Below are positions 17,820-25,705 of a stretch of 39,642 nt of DNA, one piece after another (positions within the stretch are counted from its first letter, which is position 1; each line of letters starts with the position of its first letter). The DNA lies in contig JAUWCL010000029.1 in the NCBI GenBank assembly GCA_030609325.1, positions 1 to 39,642 of the forward strand, given 5' to 3'. A model generated the notes under the pieces. The model made no database searches. It was not told the DNA's origin and worked only from the letters and a program-made list of their open reading frames with translations. Made by a program: the position numbers and the translations under genes. Source of the DNA: Candidatus Krumholzibacteriota bacterium (GTDB lineage Bacteria; Krumholzibacteriota; Krumholzibacteriia; Krumholzibacteriales; Krumholzibacteriaceae).

Positions 17820-18539
17820 CTAATGGCTGCTCAGCCATTTTTCAACTCTTTTTATGTCTTCAGGCCTGTCGACGCCGACAGACCGCGCCCTGCAAGGCAG
17901 AACTCTCACCCTGAACCCGTTCTCCAGGGCCCTGAGCTGCTCGAGGCCCTCTGCCTTCTCGAACGGTCCCGTTGGCATAGCGTCGTATCCGAGCAGGAAT
18001 TTCCGCCTGAATGCGTAGATGCCGATGTGCTGGAGAAACTTGTCGGTGCCGTGCGGAACGGGCGAGCGTGAAAAGTACAGCGCGTACCCCTCCCTGTTGA
18101 CGGCGACCTTTACGACGTCGGGCCTCTTCATCTCGTCGGCGCCGCTTCCCGTGGTGGCGAGCGTCGCCATCAGCAGCCTCTGGTCGGAACGCATGACGGT
18201 CACGAGCCGCTCGACCGCGGCCGACGGCAGCAGCGGCTCGTCGCCCTGGACGTTGAGGACTATGCTGCAGCTGCGGCGGCCGGCCACCTCGGCGACACGG
18301 GCCGAGCCGGTCCTGTGACGCTTGGACGTCATCTCGGCGATGTGTCCGTCTGCCTTCACGACGTCCATGATGCGCTCGTCGTCGGTGGCGACGATTACTT
18401 TTTCGATGCCCCTAATCCCCGAAACACGTCTTGTGACGTGCAGGATCATCGGCAGCCCGGCGATCTTCGCCAGCGGCTTGCCGGGAAAGCGCGTCGACCC
18501 GTACCGGGCCGGGATAACAGCGAGGACCTTGATCGACAG
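17820..18539 (-). CDS. kdsB: CMP-KDO synthetase (3-deoxy-manno-octulosonate cytidylyltransferase), non-ATG start
   Basis: The first ATG in frame (18449) would remove the nucleotide-binding N-terminus. Reading upstream in frame gives 'IKVLAVIPARYGSTRFPGKP' and 'LAKIAGLPMILHV', exactly the conserved CMP-KDO synthetase start, and no ATG, GTG or TTG occurs between there and the previous gene's stop. The best start is CTG at 18539 with GAAGGGAG seven bases upstream, giving 239 residues (E. coli 248). An ATC at 18533 is the only close alternative. Later motifs are normal: 'ATDDERI', 'NVQGDEPLL', 'HIGIYAFRRKFL', 'LEQLRALENGFRV', 'GVDRPEDI'. It activates KDO with CTP for transfer to lipid A. Confidence 0.92.
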   Translation of the reverse strand: MSIKVLAVIPARYGSTRFPGKPLAKIAGLPMILHVTRRVSGIRGIEKVIVATDDERIMDVVKADGHIAEMTSKRHRTGSARVAEVAGRRSCSIVLNVQGDEPLLPSAAVERLVTVMRSDQRLLMATLATTGSGADEMKRPDVVKVAVNREGYALYFSRSPVPHGTDKFLQHIGIYAFRRKFLLGYDAMPTGPFEKAEGLEQLRALENGFRVRVLPCRARSVGVDRPEDIKRVEKWLSSH

Positions 18540-18588
18540 GTTGTGACTCCCTTCGGGATTCGCGTACTGCCCTGCTTCGCGAATTGAT

Positions 18589-19140
18589 TTACTTCGCGTA
18601 CTTCTTCTGGCCTTCCTCGTAGACGTTGCGGCCGTGGCAGTCCTGCGCGACGATCACGGGGAAGTCCTTGACGGTCAGCTTCCTGATCGCTTCGGCGCCG
18701 AGATCCTCATAAGCGACTATCTCAGCGGAAGTTATGCTTCGCGATATGAGCGCCGCCGCGCCGCCGGTGGCGGCGAAATAGACGGCCGTGTTCTTCTTCA
18801 TCGCATCGACGACAGCGTCGCTCCTGGCTCCCTTGCCGATCATGCCCTTGAGGCCCCTGTCCAGCAGAGCGGGGGCGTAGGGATCCATGCGGTAGCTCGT
18901 CGTCGGGCCGGCCGAGCCTATCGGCTTGCCCGGCGGCGTCGGCGAGGGACCAACGTAGTAGATGATCTGCCCCTCGAGAGGTATGGGAAGATCCTTCCCC
19001 TCGTCGATCAGATCGACGAGCCTCTTGTGCGCCGCATCGCGGGCCGTGTAGATCGTGCCGGTGAGCTTCACCGTATCTCCTGCCTTCAGCTGCCTGACGT
19101 CGTCGCCGCCGAGCGGGGTGGTAAGTGAATAATCAGCCAT
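18589..19140 (-). CDS. Fumarate hydratase class I, beta subunit (C-terminal domain type)
   Basis: Start chosen at the ATG at 19140 ('MADYSLTTPLGGDDVRQLKAGD') with AAGGAG upstream; about 183 residues. The beta/alpha fold carries 'TGTIYTARDAAHKRL', 'YVGPSPTPPGKPIGSAGPTTS', 'RMDPYAPALL', 'GMIGKGARS' and 'YFAATGGAAALI', all typical of the C-terminal half of class I fumarases and tartrate dehydratase TtdB. With the alpha subunit it hydrates fumarate to malate. Fumarase is preferred over tartrate dehydratase on general grounds, but the sequence does not decide. Confidence 0.92.
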   Translation of the reverse strand: MADYSLTTPLGGDDVRQLKAGDTVKLTGTIYTARDAAHKRLVDLIDEGKDLPIPLEGQIIYYVGPSPTPPGKPIGSAGPTTSYRMDPYAPALLDRGLKGMIGKGARSDAVVDAMKKNTAVYFAATGGAAALISRSITSAEIVAYEDLGAEAIRKLTVKDFPVIVAQDCHGRNVYEEGQKKYAK

Positions 19141-19188
19141 GTCCGGATCGCTCCTTCTCGTCAATATTACTTCGGCCTTGCCGACCGC

Positions 19189-20031
19189 TTAGAGCTCGAT
19201 ATATTTGTGCCTCGCTGCGTGGCAGTTGACGTTCATCGACACAGGGAACGAGGCGATGTGCCTCGGGGCCGTCTCAATGTGTACAGCCAGCGCCGTCGTT
19301 CTGCCGCCGAGCCCCATCGGGCCGACGCCGGTGTCGTTGACCATCTCGAGAAGCTCCTTCTCGAGAGCAGCGTAGAACTCGTCGGGATGCGTGGAGCCGA
19401 TCTCTCTCAGCAGGGCCTTCTTGGCGAGCTGCGCGCACCTCTCGAACGTCCCCCCGATACCGACACCGACGATTATCGGCGGGCAGGGATTGCCCGAAGC
19501 GGCCTTCACGTTCTCCACGACGAACTTCTTGATCCCTTCGACTCCATCGGCAGGCTTCATCATCGCGATGTGGCTCATGTTCTCGCTGCCGCCGCCCTTC
19601 GGAACGACCCAGAGCTTCAGGGTCTCGCCCGGCACAATGGTCGTATGGATCACCGCGGGGGTGTTGTCGCCGGTGTTTCCGCCCCTGATCGGATCGGCGA
19701 GGGCCGACTTGCGCAGGTACCCTTCCGTGTAGCCCTTCGCGACGCCCTCGTTTATTGCCCCTTCGAAATCGCCCCCGGTGATATGGACGTCCTGTCCGAT
19801 CTCGACGAATATGACCGCCAGGCCGGTGTCCTGGCACATCGGTATCCGCTCGTTCCTCGCGATATCCGAGTTCTCGATGATCTGCCTGAGGACTTCCCTG
19901 CCCGCGGGCGATTCCTCTGCATCGTGGGCCTTCTCAAGGGCCTTCTGCACGTCATCCTCGAGCTCGAAGTTCGCCTCCATGCACAGGCGCGCCACTTCTT
20001 CCGCGATCCTCGAGGCTTCGATCTCCCTCAT
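19189..20031 (-). CDS. Fumarate hydratase class I, alpha subunit (iron-sulfur)
   Basis: A 280-residue alpha subunit with the three expected [4Fe-4S] cysteines: Cys66 in PMCQDTG, one in GNPCPP, and Cys270 in NVNCHAARH. 'GGNTGDNTPAVIHTTIVPG' and 'GVGIGGTFE' are also conserved. The start ATG at 20031 has an AGAGGGG ribosome binding site. The gene is 23 bases after the metallo-hydrolase gene and 48 bases before the beta subunit. An oxygen-labile class I enzyme fits anaerobic or microaerobic life, but that is only suggestive. Confidence 0.94.
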   Translation of the reverse strand: MREIEASRIAEEVARLCMEANFELEDDVQKALEKAHDAEESPAGREVLRQIIENSDIARNERIPMCQDTGLAVIFVEIGQDVHITGGDFEGAINEGVAKGYTEGYLRKSALADPIRGGNTGDNTPAVIHTTIVPGETLKLWVVPKGGGSENMSHIAMMKPADGVEGIKKFVVENVKAASGNPCPPIIVGVGIGGTFERCAQLAKKALLREIGSTHPDEFYAALEKELLEMVNDTGVGPMGLGGRTTALAVHIETAPRHIASFPVSMNVNCHAARHKYIEL

Positions 20032-20054
20032 CTGTGTTCCCCTCTTTCTTCCGG

Positions 20055-20711
20055 CTACAGGGCCGGATCAAGGACTATCACCTTTGACCCGGCGGGCAGC
20101 GATCCAGCCGTCAACTCCAGCTCGCTTCCCCCCGCGTCTTCGAATTCTCCCATCAGCATAGTGAAATCGTCGACGGGCGCTATCGGTAACCCGCACTTTC
20201 CCGTCTTGTAGTGCATCGGAACGACGATCCTTGGCGAAAACTCATCCACAATCGCCTTCGCCGCGGCGGCGTCGATAGTGAAATATCCGCCGACCGGCAC
20301 GATCATGACATCGACGCCCTTGAGCGCCGGCGCGTCCGCCCTCGTGACGGGATGCCCCAGATCACCGAGATGGGCGATCCGCAGCCCCTCGGCCTCGATG
20401 ATCGAGATGAGGTTCGTCCCACGCTCGCTCCCTTCCGACTCGTCGTGAAAAGTCGGGATGGTCGTGATCCTGACGCCTTCGATGTCGGTCTCGCCGGCCC
20501 CATCCACTACCGTACCGGCCTGCGAGGTGACTCCCTCGAACCTGTGGTCAGGGTGATCGTGGCTGACGACGGCGATGTCGTGGGGACCCTCGATAGGACC
20601 GTAACCGAGGGCTCCGTCGTAAGCCCCGGATTCGTACGGGTCGAAGACGATCCTGCGGCCGCCTTCGAGCTCAAGCTCGAAGGCGGAATGCCCGAGGTAC
20701 CTGAGTTTCAT
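20055..20711 (-). CDS. Metallo-beta-lactamase-fold hydrolase (UPF0173 type)
   Basis: About 218 residues from the ATG at 20711 ('MKLRYLGHSAFELELEGGRRIVFDPY'), preceded by AGGTGG. The HxHxDH zinc motif is seen in 'VVSHDHPDH', followed by 'GVRITTIPTFHDESEGSERGTN', 'RIAHLGDLGH', 'VPVGGYFTIDAAAA' and 'VVPMHYKT'. This is the UPF0173/YtkL-like group of the superfamily, whose substrate is not known. It is the first gene of a run leading to fumarase and the KDO genes, with its own possible promoter overlapping the rpmA terminator. Confidence 0.88.
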   Translation of the reverse strand: MKLRYLGHSAFELELEGGRRIVFDPYESGAYDGALGYGPIEGPHDIAVVSHDHPDHRFEGVTSQAGTVVDGAGETDIEGVRITTIPTFHDESEGSERGTNLISIIEAEGLRIAHLGDLGHPVTRADAPALKGVDVMIVPVGGYFTIDAAAAKAIVDEFSPRIVVPMHYKTGKCGLPIAPVDDFTMLMGEFEDAGGSELELTAGSLPAGSKVIVLDPAL

Positions 20712-20734
20712 CGCCCATACCACCTGTTTCGGAC

Positions 20735-20777
20735 AAAAAAACGGAGAATCCGGCAGGTTTACCTACCCGGACTCTCC
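20735..20777 (-). terminator. Rho-independent terminator after rplU-rpmA
   Basis: On the minus strand GGAGAGTCCGG (20777-20767) pairs with CCGGATTCTCC (20753-20743 side), and the stem extends through GTAGG/CCTGC, making about 16 base pairs with two G-U wobbles and a TAAA loop. Seven T residues follow directly. It sits 48 bases after the rpmA stop and is a very strong intrinsic terminator. Confidence 0.9.
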
Positions 20778-20779
20778 AG

Positions 20780-20808
20780 ACCTTACACGATAACCGCGGG
20801 GCTGTCAA
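20780..20808 (-). promoter_or_regulatory. Possible promoter of the metallo-hydrolase/fumarase/kds operon
   Basis: On the minus strand a perfect TTGACA (20803-20808) is followed after 17 bases by a weak -10, TAAGGT (20780-20785). The predicted start (about 20773) falls inside the upstream arm of the rpmA terminator, so transcripts from here would lack a full hairpin and escape termination. Confidence 0.45.
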
Positions 20809-20824
20809 TTATGCCTGTCGGCTT

Positions 20825-21082
20825 TCAGTTTGCCGCGTAGACGCTGACCTTCTTCTTCGACCTGCCGAGGCGCTCGAACTGCACCGTGCCGTCGATCAGC
20901 GCATACAGCGTATCGTCTCCACCCTTTGCCACGTTGAGGCCGGGGTGGATCTTCGTGCCCCTCTGGCGGATTATGATAGTCCCCGCCCTGACCAGACGGC
21001 CGGAGGGCGCCTTGACACCGAGGCGCCTGCCTTCGCTGTCACGACCGTTCCTGGAACTTCCTACGCCTTTTTTGTGAGCCAT
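20825..21082 (-). CDS. rpmA: 50S ribosomal protein L27
   Basis: Start chosen at the ATG at 21082, giving '[24 protein letters not shown]', the normal bacterial L27 N-terminus without the cleavable extension found in Firmicutes; GGGAG lies seven bases upstream. The 85-residue product continues with '[18 protein letters not shown]' and '[13 protein letters not shown]'. It is the second gene after rplU (13-base gap). No obg gene follows, unlike in many bacteria. Confidence 0.97.
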   Translation of the reverse strand: MAHKKGVGSSRNGRDSEGRRLGVKAPSGRLVRAGTIIIRQRGTKIHPGLNVAKGGDDTLYALIDGTVQFERLGRSKKKVSVYAAN

Positions 21083-21095
21083 TATCAATCTCCCG

Positions 21096-21407
21096 TTATA
21101 CGGATATATCCTTTATCTTCAGCAGGGTAAAACCCTGGCGATGGCCGTTCTTGCGGCGGTAGCCCTTCCTGCGCTTCATCTTGAAGACGATGATCTTCTT
21201 TTCCCTGCCGTGCTCGACGACCTCGGCGGTCACCTTGACGCCGTCTACCTTCGGCTGTCCGACACGGACATCGTCGCCGTCCGAATAGAGAAGCACGTCG
21301 TCGCACTGGATCACGCTTCCGACTTCGACGTCAAGGAGCGGAACCCGAATATTCTCGTCAGGCCTTACCGCAAACTGCTTTCCGGCCAGATTCACGACCG
21401 CGTACAC
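21096..21407 (-). CDS. rplU: 50S ribosomal protein L21
   Basis: A 103-residue L21: '[24 protein letters not shown]' at the start and the signature '[16 protein letters not shown]' near the C-terminus, which binds 23S rRNA. The start is GTG at 21407 with AGGAGG nine bases upstream. The gene heads the rplU-rpmA pair and has a near-consensus sigma-70 promoter. Confidence 0.97.
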   Translation of the reverse strand: MYAVVNLAGKQFAVRPDENIRVPLLDVEVGSVIQCDDVLLYSDGDDVRVGQPKVDGVKVTAEVVEHGREKKIIVFKMKRRKGYRRKNGHRQGFTLLKIKDISV

Positions 21408-21442
21408 TTCTCCGAACCTCCTGAAAATGCTAAAGAGGTATA

Positions 21443-21471
21443 TTTATAACGAACTAGCCCATATAAGTCAA
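21443..21471 (-). promoter_or_regulatory. Sigma-70 promoter of rplU-rpmA
   Basis: On the minus strand TTGACT (21466-21471), a 17-base spacer and TATAAA (21443-21448) sit about 30 bases before the GTG start of rplU. Five of six positions match consensus at each element, as expected for ribosomal protein genes. Confidence 0.8.
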
Positions 21472-21498
21472 GGGAGAAATGCGCGGTGCTGTTTTCAC

Positions 21499-21527
21499 TT
21501 TTCAACTTCCGGCTAATCTGATATAAT
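21499..21527 (+). promoter_or_regulatory. Extended -10 promoter of the plus-strand secreted protein gene
   Basis: On the plus strand TGATATAAT gives a TG-N-TATAAT extended -10 with a perfect hexamer at 21522-21527. TTTTCA at 21499-21504, 17 bases upstream, is a 4-of-6 match to the -35. The leader to the ATG at 21644 would be about 110 bases; I see no known riboswitch in it. Confidence 0.6.
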
Positions 21528-21643
21528 GCATAAAAAGGCCATAAAATGAAGGGGGCGAAAGATATCGGCAATTTGATAAATTTTCCCTGAAAAAAACCAG
21601 ATTATCCTGTAGAGAAATTGTTTTTCCTGCTTCTTGAGGGGAT

Positions 21644-23749
21644 ATGGGAAGCAAAAAGTGTTTCTATGTTGTCCTGCTGGTGGTATTAATAACGGCTCAT
21701 CCGGGAACTCCTGCTCAAGCACAGGGAACCGGTGTAATATCCCTTTTCGTGGATTCTCTAAAGACCGATGTCATTACTAACCCCAACTTATATTCGCCAT
21801 TCGATTTTTATGTAATCATCCAGCCGGGCTCCGACGGACTATACACTGCGGAATACCGCCTCGAACTCCCTTCGAGCATCTACGAATATTCATATACACC
21901 TAATCCGGCTATCCCACTTATAAGTGAGACGGGCAACATCTTTGAACCGGGGATCAGGTCAGAATATGGTGGTTGTCAGCGTGGCTGGTTCTGGGCACAG
22001 AAAATAACATGTCTTACCTTTAGTACGGAACCCGCTTTCATATGGGTGGTTCCACATGATGAATCTGGGATTCGCGGCGCCGAGAGCTGCAGCGAACCTG
22101 ACCGGCTAATCGAGGATTATCTCTCTCCCTCTCCGCTTTGTGTAAACAATTGGGAATATTACCATGTACGCCCGACTCTGAATCTCGTTGAAGCAAGCAG
22201 CCCGACCAGCGTCTACGCCGAATTCAGCCAGAGAGTCGTTACCTGGAATTCAATGTTCTATAATGACCTTTTTTTCATCTATGACTCTTCGAATATCCAA
22301 GATACGATCAGGGTCTACAAAGCGTGGCAGGAGGGATACGAGGCCCCAAACTTCACACTCGCCCTCGTTTCTCCCATGGTTCCCGGCACGGACTACGTGC
22401 TGGTTGCAAACGATATCTGTTGCGTTGGGCATGGCTGCGCCAGTTCATCCATGTATTTTCACTATGACGGCAACTTCGAGGACAAGCCGGATCTATGGCC
22501 GATCGACATGACGTCTGAGACCTTTTCGCCGAGCGCCTGCGAATCCTTCCAGGCAGGATACAGTGTCAATAATATGGGATCGCTTCCGGCCGGACCTTTC
22601 AGCGTCAGGGGCATTGTATCCTATTACACTGACGGAGCAAGGATTCAGGAAACTATCTTTATGAAGGAGTACCCGGGACTCGATGCGGGCAGTACGCTGA
22701 AAGACAGTCTCGAGATCTCCGTGCCCGACAACTTCTCTCTCCATACGTACGTCGGTATTCACGTCGATTACTATGATGAAGTCGATGAATGGACCGATTA
22801 CAATAATTACTGGACACTAGATTTCTTCAACTACAACCCTGTTATAGTTTCGGTAGAGGACCTTCCTGAAGATGCGGGCGGATGGCTGACGTTGTTTTTT
22901 AACAGCTCCAGATTTGAAAGTCTAAACGAAGATATAAGCGTGAGATACGACATCCTTCGACGGATAGACGATTCCGAGGTATGGGATGTCGTCGGCCAGG
23001 TTCCCGGCTCCGGAACCAATACATATCAGTGCAATGTTCCCACTGCTGCCGACTCCGGTGACGGGGAACAGACAAACTGGTCGGTCTACAGGGTCTCGCT
23101 CATAGTCCCGGACGGCGTACCGCCGGAAGAAACACAGATTTATACATCCTGCCCCGACTCGGGATACTCCCTGGATAACAGCATATCGACGTTGCTCCAG
23201 GCCCACTCCGCCATGCTGGATGATTCCAGGGTCCTTCTGACCTGGAAACTGTCAAACAAAGGATCCAGCGGGATATTCACGGTCGACAGATCTGAGAACG
23301 GATCCCGGTTCATCCGGATTGCGGATCCCGACATCGAAGGAAGAGGCGGCGAATATCGCTTCCTGGACGATACAGTGCTGCCGGGCAGGAGTTACAGATA
23401 CAGGGTAGGCTATATCGATAAGGAATCGGGTATCGTTCTCTTCGAGACGCAAGCAATACAGATTCCGGGGGCGGACCTCGCCCTCTACCAGAACAGTCCG
23501 AACCCGTTCAATCCCTCCACGACGATCTCGTGGTTGCTTCCCGACGCGATGCGGGTCCGGCTGGAGATATTCGATGTCTCGGGACGGTCCGTGTATCTTC
23601 TTCTTGATAAAAAACTCGAATCGGGCCGCCATTCGACCCGGTGGGATGGAATTGGAAGCAAGGGTTCTCCTCTTTCCTCGGGTATTTATTTCCTGCGACT
23701 TTCGGCCGGCAAAGAATCCATTACGAGAAAGATGGTGCTCCTGAAATAA
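21644..23749 (+). CDS. Secreted protein with FlgD-like / type IX-type C-terminal sorting tail
   Basis: A 701-residue secreted protein. Residues 1-27 form a signal peptide (basic start, hydrophobic core, Ala-Gln-Ala cleavage area). The N-terminal ~260 residues are Cys- and aromatic-rich and not recognised. About 280-390 has CARDB-like character ('KPDLWPIDM...YSVNNMGSLPAGPF...'). About 540-625 looks like a fibronectin-III-type domain ('TWKLSNKGSSGIFTVDRSENG'). The last ~85 residues are a FlgD-Ig-like/T9SS type tail: 'NSPNPFNPSTTISWLLP', 'VRLEIFDVSGRSVY', 'WDG', 'SSGIYFLRLSAG', 'RKMVLLK'. It has a GAGGGG ribosome binding site, its own promoter and terminator, and the opposite strand to its neighbours. 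No enzymatic motif seen; a surface or matrix role is inference. Confidence 0.85.
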   Translation: MGSKKCFYVVLLVVLITAHPGTPAQAQGTGVISLFVDSLKTDVITNPNLYSPFDFYVIIQPGSDGLYTAEYRLELPSSIYEYSYTPNPAIPLISETGNIFEPGIRSEYGGCQRGWFWAQKITCLTFSTEPAFIWVVPHDESGIRGAESCSEPDRLIEDYLSPSPLCVNNWEYYHVRPTLNLVEASSPTSVYAEFSQRVVTWNSMFYNDLFFIYDSSNIQDTIRVYKAWQEGYEAPNFTLALVSPMVPGTDYVLVANDICCVGHGCASSSMYFHYDGNFEDKPDLWPIDMTSETFSPSACESFQAGYSVNNMGSLPAGPFSVRGIVSYYTDGARIQETIFMKEYPGLDAGSTLKDSLEISVPDNFSLHTYVGIHVDYYDEVDEWTDYNNYWTLDFFNYNPVIVSVEDLPEDAGGWLTLFFNSSRFESLNEDISVRYDILRRIDDSEVWDVVGQVPGSGTNTYQCNVPTAADSGDGEQTNWSVYRVSLIVPDGVPPEETQIYTSCPDSGYSLDNSISTLLQAHSAMLDDSRVLLTWKLSNKGSSGIFTVDRSENGSRFIRIADPDIEGRGGEYRFLDDTVLPGRSYRYRVGYIDKESGIVLFETQAIQIPGADLALYQNSPNPFNPSTTISWLLPDAMRVRLEIFDVSGRSVYLLLDKKLESGRHSTRWDGIGSKGSPLSSGIYFLRLSAGKESITRKMVLLK

Positions 23750-23771
23750 GATAGATTTATAGAAAGAATGA

Positions 23772-23808
23772 CGGCTGGGGAGGCAGCACCTCTCCGGCCG
23801 TTTCCGTT
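23772..23808 (+). terminator. Terminator after the secreted protein gene
   Basis: CGGCTGGGGAGG and CCTCTCCGGCCG form a 12-base-pair stem with two G-U wobbles and a five-base loop, followed by TTTCCGTT. It lies 22 bases after the stop codon. The T tract is short, so efficiency may be partial. Confidence 0.7.
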
Positions 23809-24086
23809 ACTCTTTCGTGATACGTGGATTGATTGGTCCTGCCGGAATCCCTCAGGGACCCTCTCATTTGTTAAATTCGAGAAAACCGATCCAGAGTCCA
23901 TGGCAGCCAGCTATGCGGCCAGTTTATAGCGATTCGTAATATACACAAAGATTATTTCATTGTTGATGATTTTGACTCCCGGATTTCTACTTTTTTTAGT
24001 TCCGGGGTGAATTGTTTTTTCTTGGGGGCGACATGAGTATGACGGGTGGTGTGATCCGGGGATGATTTGGTTTGGGATCGGTTTTG

Positions 24087-24151
24087 ATCCCGGCATTACC
24101 CCGAAGAAAACGTGTGTCCTCACTCCGGTTTCGGAGAAGTAATGCCGGGAT
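24087..24151. repeat. Perfect 13-bp inverted repeat with 39-base centre, just downstream of RNase G
   Basis: ATCCCGGCATTAC at 24087-24099 is exactly the reverse complement of GTAATGCCGGGAT at 24139-24151; two more bases match after one mismatch. It lies 12 bases beyond the stop codon of the RNase G gene (minus strand). Inside, CTCCG-AAA-CCGGAG-like pairing could form a second small hairpin. No T tract follows on either strand, so it is not a standard terminator. The rest of the 23809-24162 stretch holds no gene I can support. Confidence 0.75.
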
Positions 24152-24162
24152 TAATTGAATCG

Positions 24163-25704
24163 CTATACGAACTCGGCCTTCAGATCGCGCTTCCCGTCGA
24201 GCGAGAATATCTCGTAGTCCTCCCGATGCATCCTCGCATCGTCTATAATTACGATCTCGAGCCTGTACCGCGCGGAGAGCTCGCGGAGATTCTCCTCGCG
24301 GTTCTCGCGCAGGAAGATCCCGAGCATCGGGTTGACGCGGAACTGCAGGCCGGTGACCCTCTTGACAGAGCCGATGCGTCTGATCCAGTGCTCGATCTTC
24401 ATCGCCATCGACTCGATCGACAGGATCTTGCCGCTTCCGGCGCAGTAGGGACACTCGTCGCTGTAATAGTGGAGGAGACTCGGGCGCACGCGCTTCCTGC
24501 TCAGCTCGATCAGGCCAAGGTCGCTGATCTGCGACACGCGTGCCCTCGAGCGGTCCTTGCGGATCGCGTTGCGGAACTCGTTGTATACCTTCCGCCTGTT
24601 CTCCTCGCGCTCCATATCGATGAAATCGATGACTATGATGCCGCCGATGTCCCTCAACCGCAACTGGCGGGCGATCTCGCGCGCAGCGATGAGGTTCGCC
24701 TCGAGGATCGTCTCCTCCTGGTTCTTGCGCCCGGTGAACCGGCCGGTGTTGACGTCGATCGATACGAGCGCCTCTGTATGCTCGATGACGATGTAGCCGC
24801 CCTTCCTCAGCCAGATCTTGCTCTCGAGGGTCTTCTCGATCTCCGACTCGATCTCGTAGTAGTCAAATATCGGCGCCTTTTCCTTGTAGAGCTGGACCTT
24901 CGAGGCGAGCTCCGGGGCGAAAGACTTGAGGTACTTGGCCAGCCTGTCGCGCTCGTCTTCGTTGTCGATCACAATCCTGTTGATGTCCTTCGAGAAGAGG
25001 TCCCTGATGGCGAAAATGGTGATATCGACGTCCTCATGTATCAGTGTCGGCGGTATGGCCCTGTCGATCTTCTTTTGGATCTCCTTCCAGCGCTTCTCGA
25101 GCGAGCGGATATCGTCGCGGAGCTGGTTGTCATCGACTCCCCTTCCGGCCGTGCGGACGATGACGGCGCATCCCTTGGGTCTGTTCTTCCTGACGATGTC
25201 CCTCAGCCTGTGGCGCTCTTTCCGCGACTCGATCCTCTTGCTTATCCCGATGTGATCGAGGTTGGGCATCAGGACCGCGTACCGTCCGGGCAACGAGAGC
25301 TGGGACGATATCCTCGGCCCTTTTGTACCTATAGCCTCCTTGCGGATCTGCACGAGGATGTTCTGCCCCTTCTTCAGAAGGTTCTCGATAGGGGGATATT
25401 CGCGCCTCCTGCGGCCGTTCTGGAAGTCGAAGTCCTCGTCGATGTCGATCAGGTCAGGATCGAGCGAGCCTGTGGCCACGTCGCTGACGTGGAGAAAGGC
25501 CGCTTTCTCCTGCCCGATTTCTACGAAGGCGGCCTGGATCCCGGGTATCACAGCGTTGATCTTTCCCAGATAGATGCCGCCGACGGTCCTCCTGCTCTCC
25601 TCGCGCTCGATGAGGAACTCGACGAGTTCCCCGTCCTCGAGGATCGCGATCCGGACCTCCCTGCTTGTGTAGCTGATTACGATTTCTTTTTTTACTCTGG
25701 CCAT
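24163..25704 (-). CDS. rng: Ribonuclease G/E family endoribonuclease
   Basis: A 513-residue RNase G (no long RNase E scaffold tail). The N-terminal S1 domain is split by an RNase H-like part as usual ('GGIYLGKINAVIPGIQAAFVEIGQEKAAFLHVSD'). Catalytic Asp317 is in 'SIDVNTGRFTG' and Asp360 in 'VIDFIDM'. The zinc-link CPYC (418-421) joins protomers. 'ISKRIES' and 'GLVEL/GLIEL.SRKR' blocks are also typical. It matures 16S rRNA and degrades mRNA. It directly follows the radical SAM/DUF2344 gene (one base between stop and start), a pairing conserved in many genomes. Confidence 0.95.
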   Translation of the reverse strand: MARVKKEIVISYTSREVRIAILEDGELVEFLIEREESRRTVGGIYLGKINAVIPGIQAAFVEIGQEKAAFLHVSDVATGSLDPDLIDIDEDFDFQNGRRRREYPPIENLLKKGQNILVQIRKEAIGTKGPRISSQLSLPGRYAVLMPNLDHIGISKRIESRKERHRLRDIVRKNRPKGCAVIVRTAGRGVDDNQLRDDIRSLEKRWKEIQKKIDRAIPPTLIHEDVDITIFAIRDLFSKDINRIVIDNEDERDRLAKYLKSFAPELASKVQLYKEKAPIFDYYEIESEIEKTLESKIWLRKGGYIVIEHTEALVSIDVNTGRFTGRKNQEETILEANLIAAREIARQLRLRDIGGIIVIDFIDMEREENRRKVYNEFRNAIRKDRSRARVSQISDLGLIELSRKRVRPSLLHYYSDECPYCAGSGKILSIESMAMKIEHWIRRIGSVKRVTGLQFRVNPMLGIFLRENREENLRELSARYRLEIVIIDDARMHREDYEIFSLDGKRDLKAEFV

Positions 25705-25705
25705 T

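Noticed and set aside
23911-24123. A 70-codon minus-strand frame in the gap after rng
   Set aside because: It has no family resemblance, is rich in Pro/Lys/Ser by chance composition, and overlaps the inverted repeat.
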